DNA of 34,609 bases from Alphaproteobacteria bacterium UBA3760 (GCA_002371155.1 DFGC01000018.1:1-34609), one strand, 5' to 3'; shown: positions 14,309 through 21,453, numbered from the stretch's first letter. A program made the numbers and translations. Notes: a model not told the origin generated them from the sequence alone.

Positions 14309-15133
14309 ATGTCAGATAAAAAATATCCATTAGATATAACAGTCGCTTGCAGTATGGGGCTCGAGGGTGGTTTGGCACGATTTAAAGACGATTTGCCTTA
14401 TTTTTCACAAGATGATTTTGACTTGGTTCACGAATGGAATCGTAATTTGAAAAAGACCATGAAAGAACCAGAATTCAAAGAATACATGACAGCAACATAT
14501 CGTATCTTGTTGCATTTGTCGCCTGTTACATTATCAAAAATCATTGATAAACTGGCTGTTCCGTACCGCAGTTATTATTATGCAAAAAGATTTTTGGATG
14601 CTGCACACTTTGTGTATGAACGTGCGGAACAAAATGCCAACGTGGTGGATTTTGGTCGTGGTTTATCGCCATGGGGACATGTTGTGAAACAAAATCGCCC
14701 AGATATTCAAATGTACACTTTTGATAAAGATGAAACAAATTCAATATTCGGCGCAGTATCAAAAAAATTGAATTTACCAACACCACATTTTAATGAAATG
14801 CCAATGGAACCTAAATTTGACAAGGATATGTTTGTATCTTTGGGAACATTTGTGTATCTGGATAATGCAGAACAGGCCGCTAAATTAAAAGAAGCAGGCG
14901 TGCAATTCAAAAGACTGTTTATCGAACTTGATAAACCAAATGCGGTTCAACAAGATAAAGAACTTGTAAATAATTTGGGAACAGAATATAACGCTGGATT
15001 TTCAAAAGCAGAATTGACCAAATTGTTAGGAACACAAATACCGTTTGAATTGAAAGGAATCGGTGGACGTGTCAAAGACGCGCGTATTGCACAAGCATTA
15101 AAATCTGCAACAGAACAATTTTTGGTAAGATAA
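14309..15133 (+). CDS. Putative SAM-dependent methyltransferase-like protein
   Basis: This 274-residue cytosolic protein has a Rossmann-like glycine motif NVVDFGRGLSPWG (about 110-122), followed by an acidic strand end MYTFDKDE (about 131-138) and DMFVSLGTFVYLDNAE. This is the order of motifs I, II and IV of class I methyltransferases. The N-terminal 90 residues are helical and include a Tyr-rich stretch (YRSYYYAKRF). The substrate is not predictable and the family assignment is by motif only. AAGGGGG precedes the ATG, and a TATAAT (14285-14290) lies just upstream. It stands alone between two repeat copies. Confidence 0.6.
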   Translation: MSDKKYPLDITVACSMGLEGGLARFKDDLPYFSQDDFDLVHEWNRNLKKTMKEPEFKEYMTATYRILLHLSPVTLSKIIDKLAVPYRSYYYAKRFLDAAHFVYERAEQNANVVDFGRGLSPWGHVVKQNRPDIQMYTFDKDETNSIFGAVSKKLNLPTPHFNEMPMEPKFDKDMFVSLGTFVYLDNAEQAAKLKEAGVQFKRLFIELDKPNAVQQDKELVNNLGTEYNAGFSKAELTKLLGTQIPFELKGIGGRVKDARIAQALKSATEQFLVR

Positions 15134-15141
15134 ATAAAAAA

Positions 15142-15240
15142 GTTCGTAAATCGATAACGGTGGTCTTTTTATTTTGGCAGGGCGTCTCGTGCAATTCACG
15201 AACTGATTTTATTCATGATTTGTTGTCGTTCGGGAAAAAG
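15142..15240 (+). repeat. Array repeat, full copy (spacer 2)
   Basis: The core is a 62-bp imperfect palindrome bounded by GTTCGT (15142-15147) and ACGAAC (15198-15203), with ACGGTGGTC, TTTTTATTTT and GGCAGGGCGTC inside. On the minus strand the right part reads as a TCGTG-AATTG-CACGA hairpin, then GACGCCCTGCCA, then A-rich sequence and a terminator half, which is the layout of a tRNA 3' end with terminator. A conserved tail (TTCATGATTTGTTGT, then TTCGGGAAA) follows. Confidence 0.8.
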
Positions 15241-15294
15241 TTTATTTTTTGTAATTTTATACTATAATAATCAATAAATGTAAAAAGGCACAAA

Positions 15295-15978
15295 ATGAAA
15301 AAATTGCTAATTTGGGATTTTGATGGGGTTATCGCAGACAGCGAAAAATTATGGGTGCGCGCATGGGACGAAATATTAAAATCTGAAAAACAAATTATTC
15401 TGACAGATAAAGAAAAGAATGATTTATTGGTTGGTGTTTCTGATAAAACCCGTCGTGAAAGATTAGAAAAATATATAGATGGATTAAATCTTGATAACGG
15501 GTTTACAAGCAAAATAAGTGAAAAAGAAGTTTTTTTAGGAACTAATTTTATGACGGCAATACCAGACGTTGAAAAAGTTATGCAAAACAATAATTTCGAA
15601 CACTGTATAGCGACTGGTGCGACAAAGGAACAACATGCTTGGAAAATGACACAATTTCAATGGATAAAAAAATATATATCCGAACAAGATTTTTTTACTG
15701 TTGATATGGTAAAACAAGGCAAACCTGCACCAGATTTATTTTTATTAGCGTCAAAAACAAAAGGTTATACACAAAAAAATTGTATAGTCGTTGGCGACAG
15801 TGTTAATGATTTCAAGGCCGCAACTGCTGCTGGTATGGATTGTATAGCATTTATTGGTGCAACTGGTAATAATACGAAAAAGTATGAAGCAGAATGTAAA
15901 AAATATGGTGTTTTTGGTGTGTGCAACAATATGAATGATTTGAATATATTGTTGGACAAATGGTGTAAAATAAGATAA
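15295..15978 (+). CDS. HAD superfamily phosphatase (beta-phosphoglucomutase-like)
   Basis: This 227-residue soluble hydrolase has all four HAD motifs: DFDGVIAD (8-15; nucleophile Asp8, acid/base Asp10), the motif II Thr in IATGAT (105-110), the motif III Lys in QGKPAPD (141-147) and GDSVND (167-172). The helical cap lies between motifs I and II (subclass I), as in beta-phosphoglucomutase and phosphoglycolate phosphatase. The cellular substrate is unknown. The start is backed by AAAAAGGCA and a TATAAT box at 15263-15268. It is a single gene flanked by full copies of the array repeat on both sides. Confidence 0.93.
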   Translation: MKKLLIWDFDGVIADSEKLWVRAWDEILKSEKQIILTDKEKNDLLVGVSDKTRRERLEKYIDGLNLDNGFTSKISEKEVFLGTNFMTAIPDVEKVMQNNNFEHCIATGATKEQHAWKMTQFQWIKKYISEQDFFTVDMVKQGKPAPDLFLLASKTKGYTQKNCIVVGDSVNDFKAATAAGMDCIAFIGATGNNTKKYEAECKKYGVFGVCNNMNDLNILLDKWCKIR

Positions 15979-15984
15979 TAAACA

Positions 15985-16105
15985 TTTCGTAAATGTGGGA
16001 AACGGTGGCCTTTTTATTTTGGCAGGGAGTCTCGTGCAATTCACGAACTAATGATATGCATGATTTGTTGTTGTTCGGGAAAGATATTAAAGCGTTTTTG
16101 AATAG
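15985..16105 (+). repeat. Array repeat, full copy (spacer 3)
   Basis: TTTCGT (15985-15990) to ACGAAC (16043-16048) bound a 64-bp imperfect palindrome with ACGGTGGCC, TTTTTATTTT and GGCAGGGAGTC. The tail (GCATGATTTGTTGTTGTTC, GGGAAAGATATTAAAG, GTTTTTGAATA) matches spacers 2 and 4. It reaches to the stop codon of the following minus-strand gene. Confidence 0.82.
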
Positions 16106-16528
16106 TTAGTATTCTCTCCCTAACCAATGTTCTATAAAAAACCAATGATATGGAGGTAAAGGTTCATTAACAATCATATATGTTTCATATAGTGCACGAG
16201 AATATCCAACAAAGAAAATTAATGCTCTGTTTACATCACTGGGTATCCCTGGTTTGTCTATAAAATTTTCAAAAAATGCAATAGCATAAGGCAAATCATT
16301 TTCAGTACTATCATCAATTTTCCAAAATATGTTTCTGGTTGGGGAACATTTTGATATATTATTTTCTATCCATTGTACACCGCTTTCATATAGGTTGATA
16401 CTATGTGTATAACATATTTGATACAATTTACAACCTATGCGTCTTTCCATATCTAATCTGCTACACACTTGTGTACCATTGCAAAATACAGCTTTGAACC
16501 CAAATATATAATTTGTATCTGTCTTCAT
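16106..16528 (-). CDS. Hypothetical protein in the repeat array
   Basis: This 140-residue protein is not recognised. It has no signal peptide or membrane segment and is rich in aromatic residues, ending PPYHWFFIEHWLGREY. Several cysteines (Cys16, 22, 34, 39, 61) lie in the N-terminal half. It is the only minus-strand gene in the 13.6-18.6 kb array. AAGGCAA lies upstream of the ATG. It is flanked by a full array repeat on the left and a short palindromic copy on the right, so it occupies one unit of the array. Confidence 0.65.
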   Translation of the reverse strand: MKTDTNYIFGFKAVFCNGTQVCSRLDMERRIGCKLYQICYTHSINLYESGVQWIENNISKCSPTRNIFWKIDDSTENDLPYAIAFFENFIDKPGIPSDVNRALIFFVGYSRALYETYMIVNEPLPPYHWFFIEHWLGREY

Positions 16529-16587
16529 GACTATTTGCCTTAATTATTGGTTAATAATACAAAATATATTTTGATTGTCTATCAAAA

Positions 16588-16637
16588 GTTCGTAAATGTG
16601 TAAAATGGTGTGTGTTTTCAACACCTAACCTTCGAAC
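16588..16637 (+). repeat. Array repeat, short palindromic copy (spacer 4)
   Basis: AGTTCG/CGAACT bounds a 50-bp hairpin with an inner AAAATGGTGT..TTTTCAACACC pairing. It shares the GTTCGTAAAT opening and the AAAATGGTG segment (ACGGTGGTC in other copies) but lacks the GGCAGGG part and tail. Confidence 0.6.
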
Positions 16638-16662
16638 TGCTGAAACTATTGGAAAATAATAT

Positions 16663-16690
16663 TTGACATATATTTATTTTTGTCTATAAT
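16663..16690 (+). promoter_or_regulatory. Consensus promoter giving a leaderless transcript
   Basis: TTGACA (16663-16668) and TATAAT (16685-16690) are perfect hexamers 16 bp apart. Six nucleotides separate the -10 from the ATG at 16697, so the mRNA would begin at or beside the start codon. No ribosome binding site is present. Confidence 0.85.
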
Positions 16691-16696
16691 ACCAAT

Positions 16697-17500
16697 ATGA
16701 CTATTATAAACAGATTTTTTAATTTATTTCAACGCAAGGCGGTCAAAGACACGCCCGTTGTTGTTATGCCTGCCAAAATTGTAGATGATAAACCGGTGGT
16801 AAAATACGTGGAACGCGTAATAAACGCAAACAACGTGGATGCATATCGCTCTGGACGTGCACAGTTTGTCGGTGGCGATCATGTAAACGGTGCTAAATAC
16901 GTTGTTGTTTACAGATACGTTATTGACCCAGATTTGCATTTGGATGCGCAAGATCAAATAATCCAAGACATAGAATTTATGCGAGCAACCGAGGCTGACA
17001 CAATCAAACACGAAGCTAAACACATGCAAAATGACCGTTTCGGTAATCCATTGTTTGTTGTGACCAACTATTACGAAATGACTGGTTTGTATGCTTTTGA
17101 TGAGGTTTCTGCCTATGCCACAGCATATTTGAAACACGATAAACCAACCCATAAGGAGGTTTGCAATGCAGTTTCTCATGGGATAGATGATTTGTTGGAA
17201 CGTAAATCTGAATATATCCCAAGACATGTTAATCAAGTTGCCGGTTTGATTGGCTTTAAATTTATGGCCGGAGATACAGAAAGCACTTTGAGGCACAACT
17301 GGGAACCACCAAAGCAGTATTCAAAAACATTTAATACAATTGCGCATGGATATCTAACTTTTGATGGCCAGGGTGTACGTGATGAAAACAATGTTATACC
17401 TGCAGATTTGAAAGAAAAATTAAGACAGCTGCGCCATGAATATGAAGACACAACATCACAAACATTGCGTAAAATTATGCAAGGATTTACCCGAGATTAA
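16697..17500 (+). CDS. Putative zinc metallopeptidase-like protein (HExxH)
   Basis: This 267-residue protein has no signal peptide. The motif IKHEAKHMQND contains HEAKH (105-109), the HExxH zinc-binding helix. FDEVSAY (134-140) follows 27 residues later and could supply a third ligand (Glu136), as in gluzincin-type peptidases. The N-terminus is basic and hydrophobic (INRFFNLFQRK). No named family was recognised and activity is unproven. It is expressed from a perfect promoter without a ribosome binding site. It lies alone between two array repeats. Confidence 0.6.
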   Translation: MTIINRFFNLFQRKAVKDTPVVVMPAKIVDDKPVVKYVERVINANNVDAYRSGRAQFVGGDHVNGAKYVVVYRYVIDPDLHLDAQDQIIQDIEFMRATEADTIKHEAKHMQNDRFGNPLFVVTNYYEMTGLYAFDEVSAYATAYLKHDKPTHKEVCNAVSHGIDDLLERKSEYIPRHVNQVAGLIGFKFMAGDTESTLRHNWEPPKQYSKTFNTIAHGYLTFDGQGVRDENNVIPADLKEKLRQLRHEYEDTTSQTLRKIMQGFTRD

Positions 17501-17506
17501 AAACAA

Positions 17507-17640
17507 ACACGTGGCAACAAAAAAAATAAAACGACCACCAAACGGTGGTCGTGTTATTTTGGCAGGGCGTCTCGTGCAATTCACGAACAGAGTTTATTCA
17601 TGATTTGTTGTTATTCGGGAAAGAAATAAAAATATTTTTG
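17507..17640 (+). repeat. Array repeat with intact terminator (spacer 5)
   Basis: ACGTGGCAAC leads into a perfect terminator stem ACGACCACC/GGTGGTCGT (17531-17552), then TTATTTTGGCAGGGCGTC, the TCGTGCAATTCACGA hairpin and the conserved tail. The stretch from GTGGCAAC through the terminator to GGCAG matches the junction of the 248-bp tRNA-Glu repeat units, which ties the array repeat to the tRNA-3'-end units. Confidence 0.82.
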
Positions 17641-17647
17641 AATATAG

Positions 17648-17676
17648 TTGCAAAAAATAATGTATTGGAATATAAT
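17648..17676 (+). promoter_or_regulatory. Sigma70 promoter for the lipoprotein pair
   Basis: TTGCAA (17648-17653) and TATAAT (17671-17676) are 17 bp apart. The leader is about 15 nt, with GAGAGA before the ATG at 17698. Confidence 0.65.
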
Positions 17677-17697
17677 CATAGTGTTTGAGAGACATTG

Positions 17698-18141
17698 ATG
17701 AAAAATATATTCATTTTTTGTATAACGATTTTATTGTTCGGTTGTGCTACTCCAACAGCGGGGTTTAATGTAGAACGATTAAAAACTAATGAAGTTCTCG
17801 GTGCTGGATACGAAAAATTAGATGGTAAATTGTATCGTATTTTTTGTGGAGGAAATGGATATGCTGATTACACTTTCGTAAAGAACAGTTGTATGCATGA
17901 TACTGCGAAATTTGTATATGAACATGGGTATAATTATTTTTCTATGCTAACAAATACTGGCGACACGGATAAAACTACCAGTGGTTATGTTTCTAATGGC
18001 GTCTTTATACCATATGAAATTGTAAAACATTCACAGTATTACACTATATTATTTTTGACACAAGAAGAAACGAAAAAAGCATCAAATTTTTATAAAGTAG
18101 CCGATTATTACACACCAGAAGAAACAAAAGAAAAGGATTAA
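17698..18141 (+). CDS. CC0125/CC1285-like lipoprotein
   Basis: This 147-residue protein has a lipoprotein signal peptide, with lipobox LFGC (Cys about 16) after a short hydrophobic segment. The mature part has GYEKLDGKLYRIFCGGNGYAD followed by a helix and HGYNYFSML. This resembles the CC0125/CC1285 lipoprotein family of alphaproteobacteria (GY....L....Y.V.F.GN....A....GY.YF). It would be lipidated by Lgt and held at the inner or outer membrane. The ATG at 17698 is preferred over the TTG just before it because of the GAGAGA spacing. It is co-transcribed with the next lipoprotein (2-nt gap). Confidence 0.75.
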   Translation: MKNIFIFCITILLFGCATPTAGFNVERLKTNEVLGAGYEKLDGKLYRIFCGGNGYADYTFVKNSCMHDTAKFVYEHGYNYFSMLTNTGDTDKTTSGYVSNGVFIPYEIVKHSQYYTILFLTQEETKKASNFYKVADYYTPEETKEKD

Positions 18142-18143
18142 CA

Positions 18144-18551
18144 ATGAAAAAACTTATATTATTAACTATCTGTGCCATTGTTTTTACAAGTTGCACAACT
18201 TTATCTAGACAAGAAAATAACCAATTAAGAGAATTGCAAGCACAAGGTGTCACCGTGGACAGACCTGTTGGTAATTATGAAAAACCCGCATCTAGTGTTG
18301 CAGCAGGGGCATTAAATTTATTACCTGGATTTGGAAACTTTTATCTCGGAACGGGTAATGCTGCTGAATCGTCTCATGTTTTGTATGGCGTTTTGAATTT
18401 ATTGACTTGGCCTCTTTCTATTTTATGGGCAGTTCCTGAAGCAGTAATTGATGCCGACAATATAAACAAGAGAGAAATGTTGTATTACTACTCTTATGAT
18501 GAAAATGGCAAACAAGAATTGAAAAAAGCCAATATAACTTTAACAAGATAA
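18144..18551 (+). CDS. Small lipoprotein of unknown function
   Basis: This 135-residue protein has a signal peptide and lipobox FTSC (Cys17). After an acidic/Gln-rich helix it has a hydrophobic, Gly-rich region (LLPGFGNFYLGTG, then GVLNLLTWPLSILWAVPEA) that probably inserts in or lies on a membrane. A segment of this kind, LPGFGN followed by WPLS..WG.PEA..DA..IN.RE, occurs in uncharacterised lipoproteins of diverse bacteria. AAAAGGATT precedes the start. An intrinsic terminator follows, closing a two-lipoprotein operon that sits as one unit between array repeats. Confidence 0.78.
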   Translation: MKKLILLTICAIVFTSCTTLSRQENNQLRELQAQGVTVDRPVGNYEKPASSVAAGALNLLPGFGNFYLGTGNAAESSHVLYGVLNLLTWPLSILWAVPEAVIDADNINKREMLYYYSYDENGKQELKKANITLTR

Positions 18552-18556
18552 AAACT

Positions 18557-18583
18557 AAACTCGTCTTTTTGACGAGTTTTTTT
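18557..18583 (+). terminator. Intrinsic terminator
   Basis: AAACTCGTC (18557-18565) pairs with GACGAGTTT (18571-18579), followed by a T-run. It ends the lipoprotein operon. Confidence 0.9.
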
Positions 18584-18616
18584 ATTACTATCATCCACAA
18601 TAAATACGAACCAATG

Positions 18617-18688
18617 AAAAGGTTAGATTTCTAACCTTTTCTTTGTAAAAGTTCGTAAATTGGTAAAACGGTGACCCTATTTACGAAC
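18617..18688 (+). repeat. Hairpin and last array repeat copy (spacer 6)
   Basis: A perfect 10-bp hairpin AAAAGGTTAG/CTAACCTTTT (18617-18640) is followed by a perfect 10-bp inverted repeat, GTTCGTAAAT (18651-18660) and ATTTACGAAC (18679-18688), enclosing the ACGGTG core. This is the cleanest copy of the outer palindrome. Confidence 0.78.
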
Positions 18689-18745
18689 TCACAAAAGTAT
18701 TGGGAAACAAAGAAAAAAGACCACCAAATGGTGGTCTTTTTATTT

Positions 18746-18993
18746 TGGCAGCCCCACCCGGACTCGAACACGCCAGCCTCGATACACAATAACAAAAATC
18801 TATAAAAATCTTGTTCTGGCGATTTTTATGATTTTTCTAATTGTGTATTCTCGTATTGGTCATGCGCACCCATATTTCACAAAAACTTCGTTTTCGTGTG
18901 GCGCGAATACGCGCCGGGTGCTCTGACCCATCCCGGTTCGAATCCGGTGGCAACATAAAATAAAACGACCACCAAACGGTGGTCTTTTTATTT
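18746..18993 (-). repeat. 248-bp tandem repeat unit 1 carrying tRNA-Glu 3' end
   Basis: The unit begins with an exact 24-nt copy of the tRNA-Glu 3' end (compare 19242-19265), and a terminator hairpin lies just left of it. It contains a long AT-rich hairpin (ATACACAAT..ATTGTGTAT enclosing AAAAATC..GATTTTT), a D-arm-like GGGTGCTCTGACCCA and a T-arm-like CCCGGTTCGAATCCGG on the plus strand. It ends with the GACCACC/GGTGGTC terminator before the next unit. ORFs crossing it are rejected as spurious. Confidence 0.88.
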
Positions 18994-19241
18994 TGGCAGC
19001 CCCACCCGGACTCGAACACGCCAGCCTCGATACACAATAACAAAAATCTATAAAAATCTTGTTCCGGCGATTTTTATGATTTTTCTAATTGTGTATTCTC
19101 GTATTGGTCATGCGCACCCATGTTTCACAAAAACTTCGTTTTCGTGTGGCGCGAATACGCGCCGGGTGCTCTGACCCATCCCGGTTCGAATCCGGTGGCA
19201 ACATAAAATAAAACGACCACCAAACGGTGGTCTTTTTATTT
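18994..19241 (-). repeat. 248-bp tandem repeat unit 2
   Basis: This is a nearly identical second unit in direct orientation, exactly 248 bp from unit 1 and 248 bp from the real tRNA-Glu end. By eye only two or three substitutions separate the units (for example TTGTTCTGG/TTGTTCCGG and CATATTT/CATGTTT). The high identity indicates recent duplication or insertion. The gap 18552-19241 holds no gene. Confidence 0.9.
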
Positions 19242-19316
19242 TGGCAGCCCCACCCGGACTCGAACCGGGATTCTCACCTTGAAAGGGTGGTGTCCTAACC
19301 ATTAGACGATGGGGCC
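19242..19316 (-). tRNA. tRNA-Glu(UUC)
   Basis: This is a 75-nt tRNA with encoded CCA. It has acceptor GGCCCCA/TGGGGCT (one G-U pair), the D-arm element TCTAATGGTTAGGA, anticodon stem CCACC/GGTGA-type with loop CTTTCAA (anticodon TTC), and T-arm CCCGG-TTCGAGT-CCGGG. The terminator hairpin GACCACC/GGTGGTC lies just beyond the 3' end. Its 24-nt 3' end is repeated twice downstream at 248-bp spacing. Confidence 0.96.
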
Positions 19317-19396
19317 AAAACTGAAATAATGCCGGCATATTTTATACAAAAAAATTCCTGTTGTCAAGCATTTTGCATAACAAAACATTGTGTCGT

Positions 19397-20719
19397 TTAT
19401 CGTGTGCTTGCTTTGGAATTGGGGCGGGGCGACCCCATTTTTTTGCGAACGCGTTCGGTTGCAAACGACAAAACGTCACGCCATGTGCGTTGCCCCTGGG
19501 TTTGCATTTTATTAAATTCACGGGTCAATTCTTTATCGTTTTCGCCATCCAAAATCAGTTCGTTTATCGGTGGCAACGGAACAAATTTACCCGTTTTTTG
19601 TGCAATTGAATTTTTTATACCATTGCGAATAACATTATACATAAATCGCATCATCAATTTACCATCGGGTGTCAATCCATCGGCAGATTCGCGAATATTA
19701 TCATGTTCATTTGACGAAATATAAGACTGATTACCAGCATTTGATAAAACAAACCGTTTCTTTACAAAAAATATGTTGCCACGATTCTCAGACCAAAAAC
19801 CAGGTTTTAAATTCCATTTTTGATTTTCGTGCAGTTCCATATCGCGTTTTTCGGTAATATATTTAGTTGCCCAATTTTGCGGGCGTAAAACCTGACTATC
19901 ATATGCTGATATAAAACTGACAAACTGTGATTTTGATGTGCCCAATGCGCATGCCGGGTTTATCGCCACAATCAACATATTTGATTGGATTTCCCGTATG
20001 TCGTGCAACGAATAACCAAATTCACGCAGTTTTTTACCCAATCGTTTTTCTAATTCCAACGCGATATATGCCCCAAAACAATGTGCCAAGAAATTTATCC
20101 GTCTGATGCGTTGTTTTACAATATCTGTGGATAATGGTTTGCCGTTTTTATCGATTATTCGGGGCAATAATATCGCGTCAAATAACGCATCCAAATTTAA
20201 TTTAGAAAACCATAAAGACAACGGAAAAATATTTTTTACATATTTTTGTGGTGCGTTTGTTTCGGATAATATCTTTTTTCGTATGCGTTCACGCAATTCA
20301 GGCATATTTCCATCAACAATAAAATTTAATTTTGGATAATTTTCATGTATCAAATGCGCCGCCCGGTGCCGAAAAACATGATCTAAATTTTGTTCTGTTA
20401 TATACAGGTTTATCGGCCCGTCTGCAACCGCGTCATTTATAATATTTTGATTATATTGTTCGAATTGTGTCTTTACATATAAACCTGGATTTAAATCATT
20501 GTCATACATTAAAACATAGTTATGAACATCGGCGACATTATGCAAAATATCGTGTGAAATAATAGACGCCAATCGTCCGGCCTTATCCGATGTTGTAATT
20601 CCGGCACCACCCAAACACACAATACACGGTGCGTCCCCAGGGATTGAATCAATCGTTCTAACACGAATATCATCGCGTTCGGTTGCATTATTGTGCGAAA
20701 AAATCGTAAAGTCTGACAT
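19397..20719 (-). CDS. Conserved-looking hypothetical protein with alpha/beta-hydrolase-like motif
   Basis: This 440-residue cytosolic protein is not recognised. Near residues 215-231 it has NFLAHCFGAYIALELEK, which resembles the nucleophile elbow of alpha/beta hydrolases (usually GHSxGG) with Cys in place of Ser. An N-terminal strand CIVCLGGAGITTSDKAG could supply the oxyanion region. Later segments (PACALGTSKSQF, SAYDSQVLRP) would fit the end of such a fold. The C-terminus is basic. It follows nrdG after 22 nt, but a TATAAT (20729-20734) 9 nt before its ATG suggests its own near-leaderless promoter. Function unknown. Confidence 0.7.
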   Translation of the reverse strand: MSDFTIFSHNNATERDDIRVRTIDSIPGDAPCIVCLGGAGITTSDKAGRLASIISHDILHNVADVHNYVLMYDNDLNPGLYVKTQFEQYNQNIINDAVADGPINLYITEQNLDHVFRHRAAHLIHENYPKLNFIVDGNMPELRERIRKKILSETNAPQKYVKNIFPLSLWFSKLNLDALFDAILLPRIIDKNGKPLSTDIVKQRIRRINFLAHCFGAYIALELEKRLGKKLREFGYSLHDIREIQSNMLIVAINPACALGTSKSQFVSFISAYDSQVLRPQNWATKYITEKRDMELHENQKWNLKPGFWSENRGNIFFVKKRFVLSNAGNQSYISSNEHDNIRESADGLTPDGKLMMRFMYNVIRNGIKNSIAQKTGKFVPLPPINELILDGENDKELTREFNKMQTQGQRTWRDVLSFATERVRKKMGSPRPNSKASTR

Positions 20720-20728
20720 TTCAATGCC

Positions 20729-20757
20729 ATTATATCACTTTTTACGCATTTCGCCAA
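20729..20757 (-). promoter_or_regulatory. Putative promoter overlapping the nrdG 3' end
   Basis: On the minus strand TTGGCG (20752-20757) and TATAAT (20729-20734) are 17 bp apart, giving a start only a few nt before the ATG at 20719. No Shine-Dalgarno sequence is seen. Confidence 0.5.
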
Positions 20758-21446
20758 ATAACATTGGGGATTTTTGCATTTATATAATCGCGTAACGCCG
20801 CGTCATTAAAAAATTGTTCGCGTGCGTCCGCGGTTGTGTGGTTGTCACCTTCATCAAAATAGGGTGTATATTTTTGTATCGCGACCGTTTTTACACCGCG
20901 CACCGCACAATCATCCACAATCGCACGCAAATCAGATTTATTGATAAAACGCGGGTCGCATGTGATACGAACCTCGAACTCGGTACCGTGTTTAATCAAA
21001 AAATCCAAACTTTTACTCATGCGTTCAAACGCAATATCATTCCCAACCAGTGATTTGTATTTTTCGCGTGTGGCCTTGTAATCCAAACCCACCCAGTCAA
21101 TAAACGGTGCCGCGCGTTCCAAAACATCGGGGTAAAAACCGTTTGTATGCACGCCAATTGCAAATCCCAAATCCCGCACGCGTTGCATATAATTTATTGT
21201 GGCGTCGCCCTGCATTAACGCCTCGCCCCCAGAAAAAACGATGGCCTCTAATTTCCCGACGCGTGATTTTATCCATTCCAATACTTTATCCGGGTCATAT
21301 GGGCCATCGCCAACATTAAAAAATTGAGGGTTGGAACAATACGCACACCGCAACGGACATCCCATCAAAAACAGCACAGCCGCCAATTTCCCGGGATAAT
21401 CAATTGTTGTGAACGAAACCAAACCCCCAATCTGAATATCTGACAT
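20742..21446 (-). CDS. nrdG: Anaerobic ribonucleotide reductase activating protein (radical SAM)
   Basis: NrdG uses S-adenosylmethionine and a [4Fe-4S] cluster to create the glycyl radical on class III ribonucleotide reductase. The 234-residue protein has the radical-SAM motif CPLRCAYC (Cys30, 34, 37) after an N-terminal GGLVSFTTIDYPGKLA, the GGE motif in FSGGEAL (near 72-78), and SAM-binding strands up to VGLDYKA. It lies 7 nt after the 60-residue glycyl-radical ORF, in the order nrdD, radical domain, nrdG. It belongs to the PflA/NrdG-like group that pairs with this NrdD type. Activity needs anoxic conditions, which fits an anaerobic lifestyle. Confidence 0.93.
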   Translation of the reverse strand: MSDIQIGGLVSFTTIDYPGKLAAVLFLMGCPLRCAYCSNPQFFNVGDGPYDPDKVLEWIKSRVGKLEAIVFSGGEALMQGDATINYMQRVRDLGFAIGVHTNGFYPDVLERAAPFIDWVGLDYKATREKYKSLVGNDIAFERMSKSLDFLIKHGTEFEVRITCDPRFINKSDLRAIVDDCAVRGVKTVAIQKYTPYFDEGDNHTTADAREQFFNDAALRDYINAKIPNVIWRNA

Positions 21447-21453
21447 AATAATC

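Noticed and set aside
13616..18720. Classical integron gene cassette array
   Set aside because: No integrase, no attI and no attC-type core sites (RYYYAAC/GTTRRRY) were recognised, and one gene is in the opposite direction. Described instead as a repeat-separated array of unknown mechanism.
18900..18960. Functional plus-strand tRNA suggested by GGTTCGAATCC and D-arm-like bases
   Set aside because: No complete cloverleaf, anticodon arm or CCA end can be formed. It is only tRNA-like fragments within the repeat unit.
18746..19241. CRISPR array
   Set aside because: The repeats are 248 bp with no short spacer structure, and no cas genes are present. No CRISPR-like pattern occurs elsewhere.
18837..19338. 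ORFs on the minus strand across the 248-bp units (68 and 76 residues)
   Set aside because: They cross tRNA-derived sequence and terminators, repeat with the unit and have no ribosome binding site. The sequence is a structured non-coding repeat.
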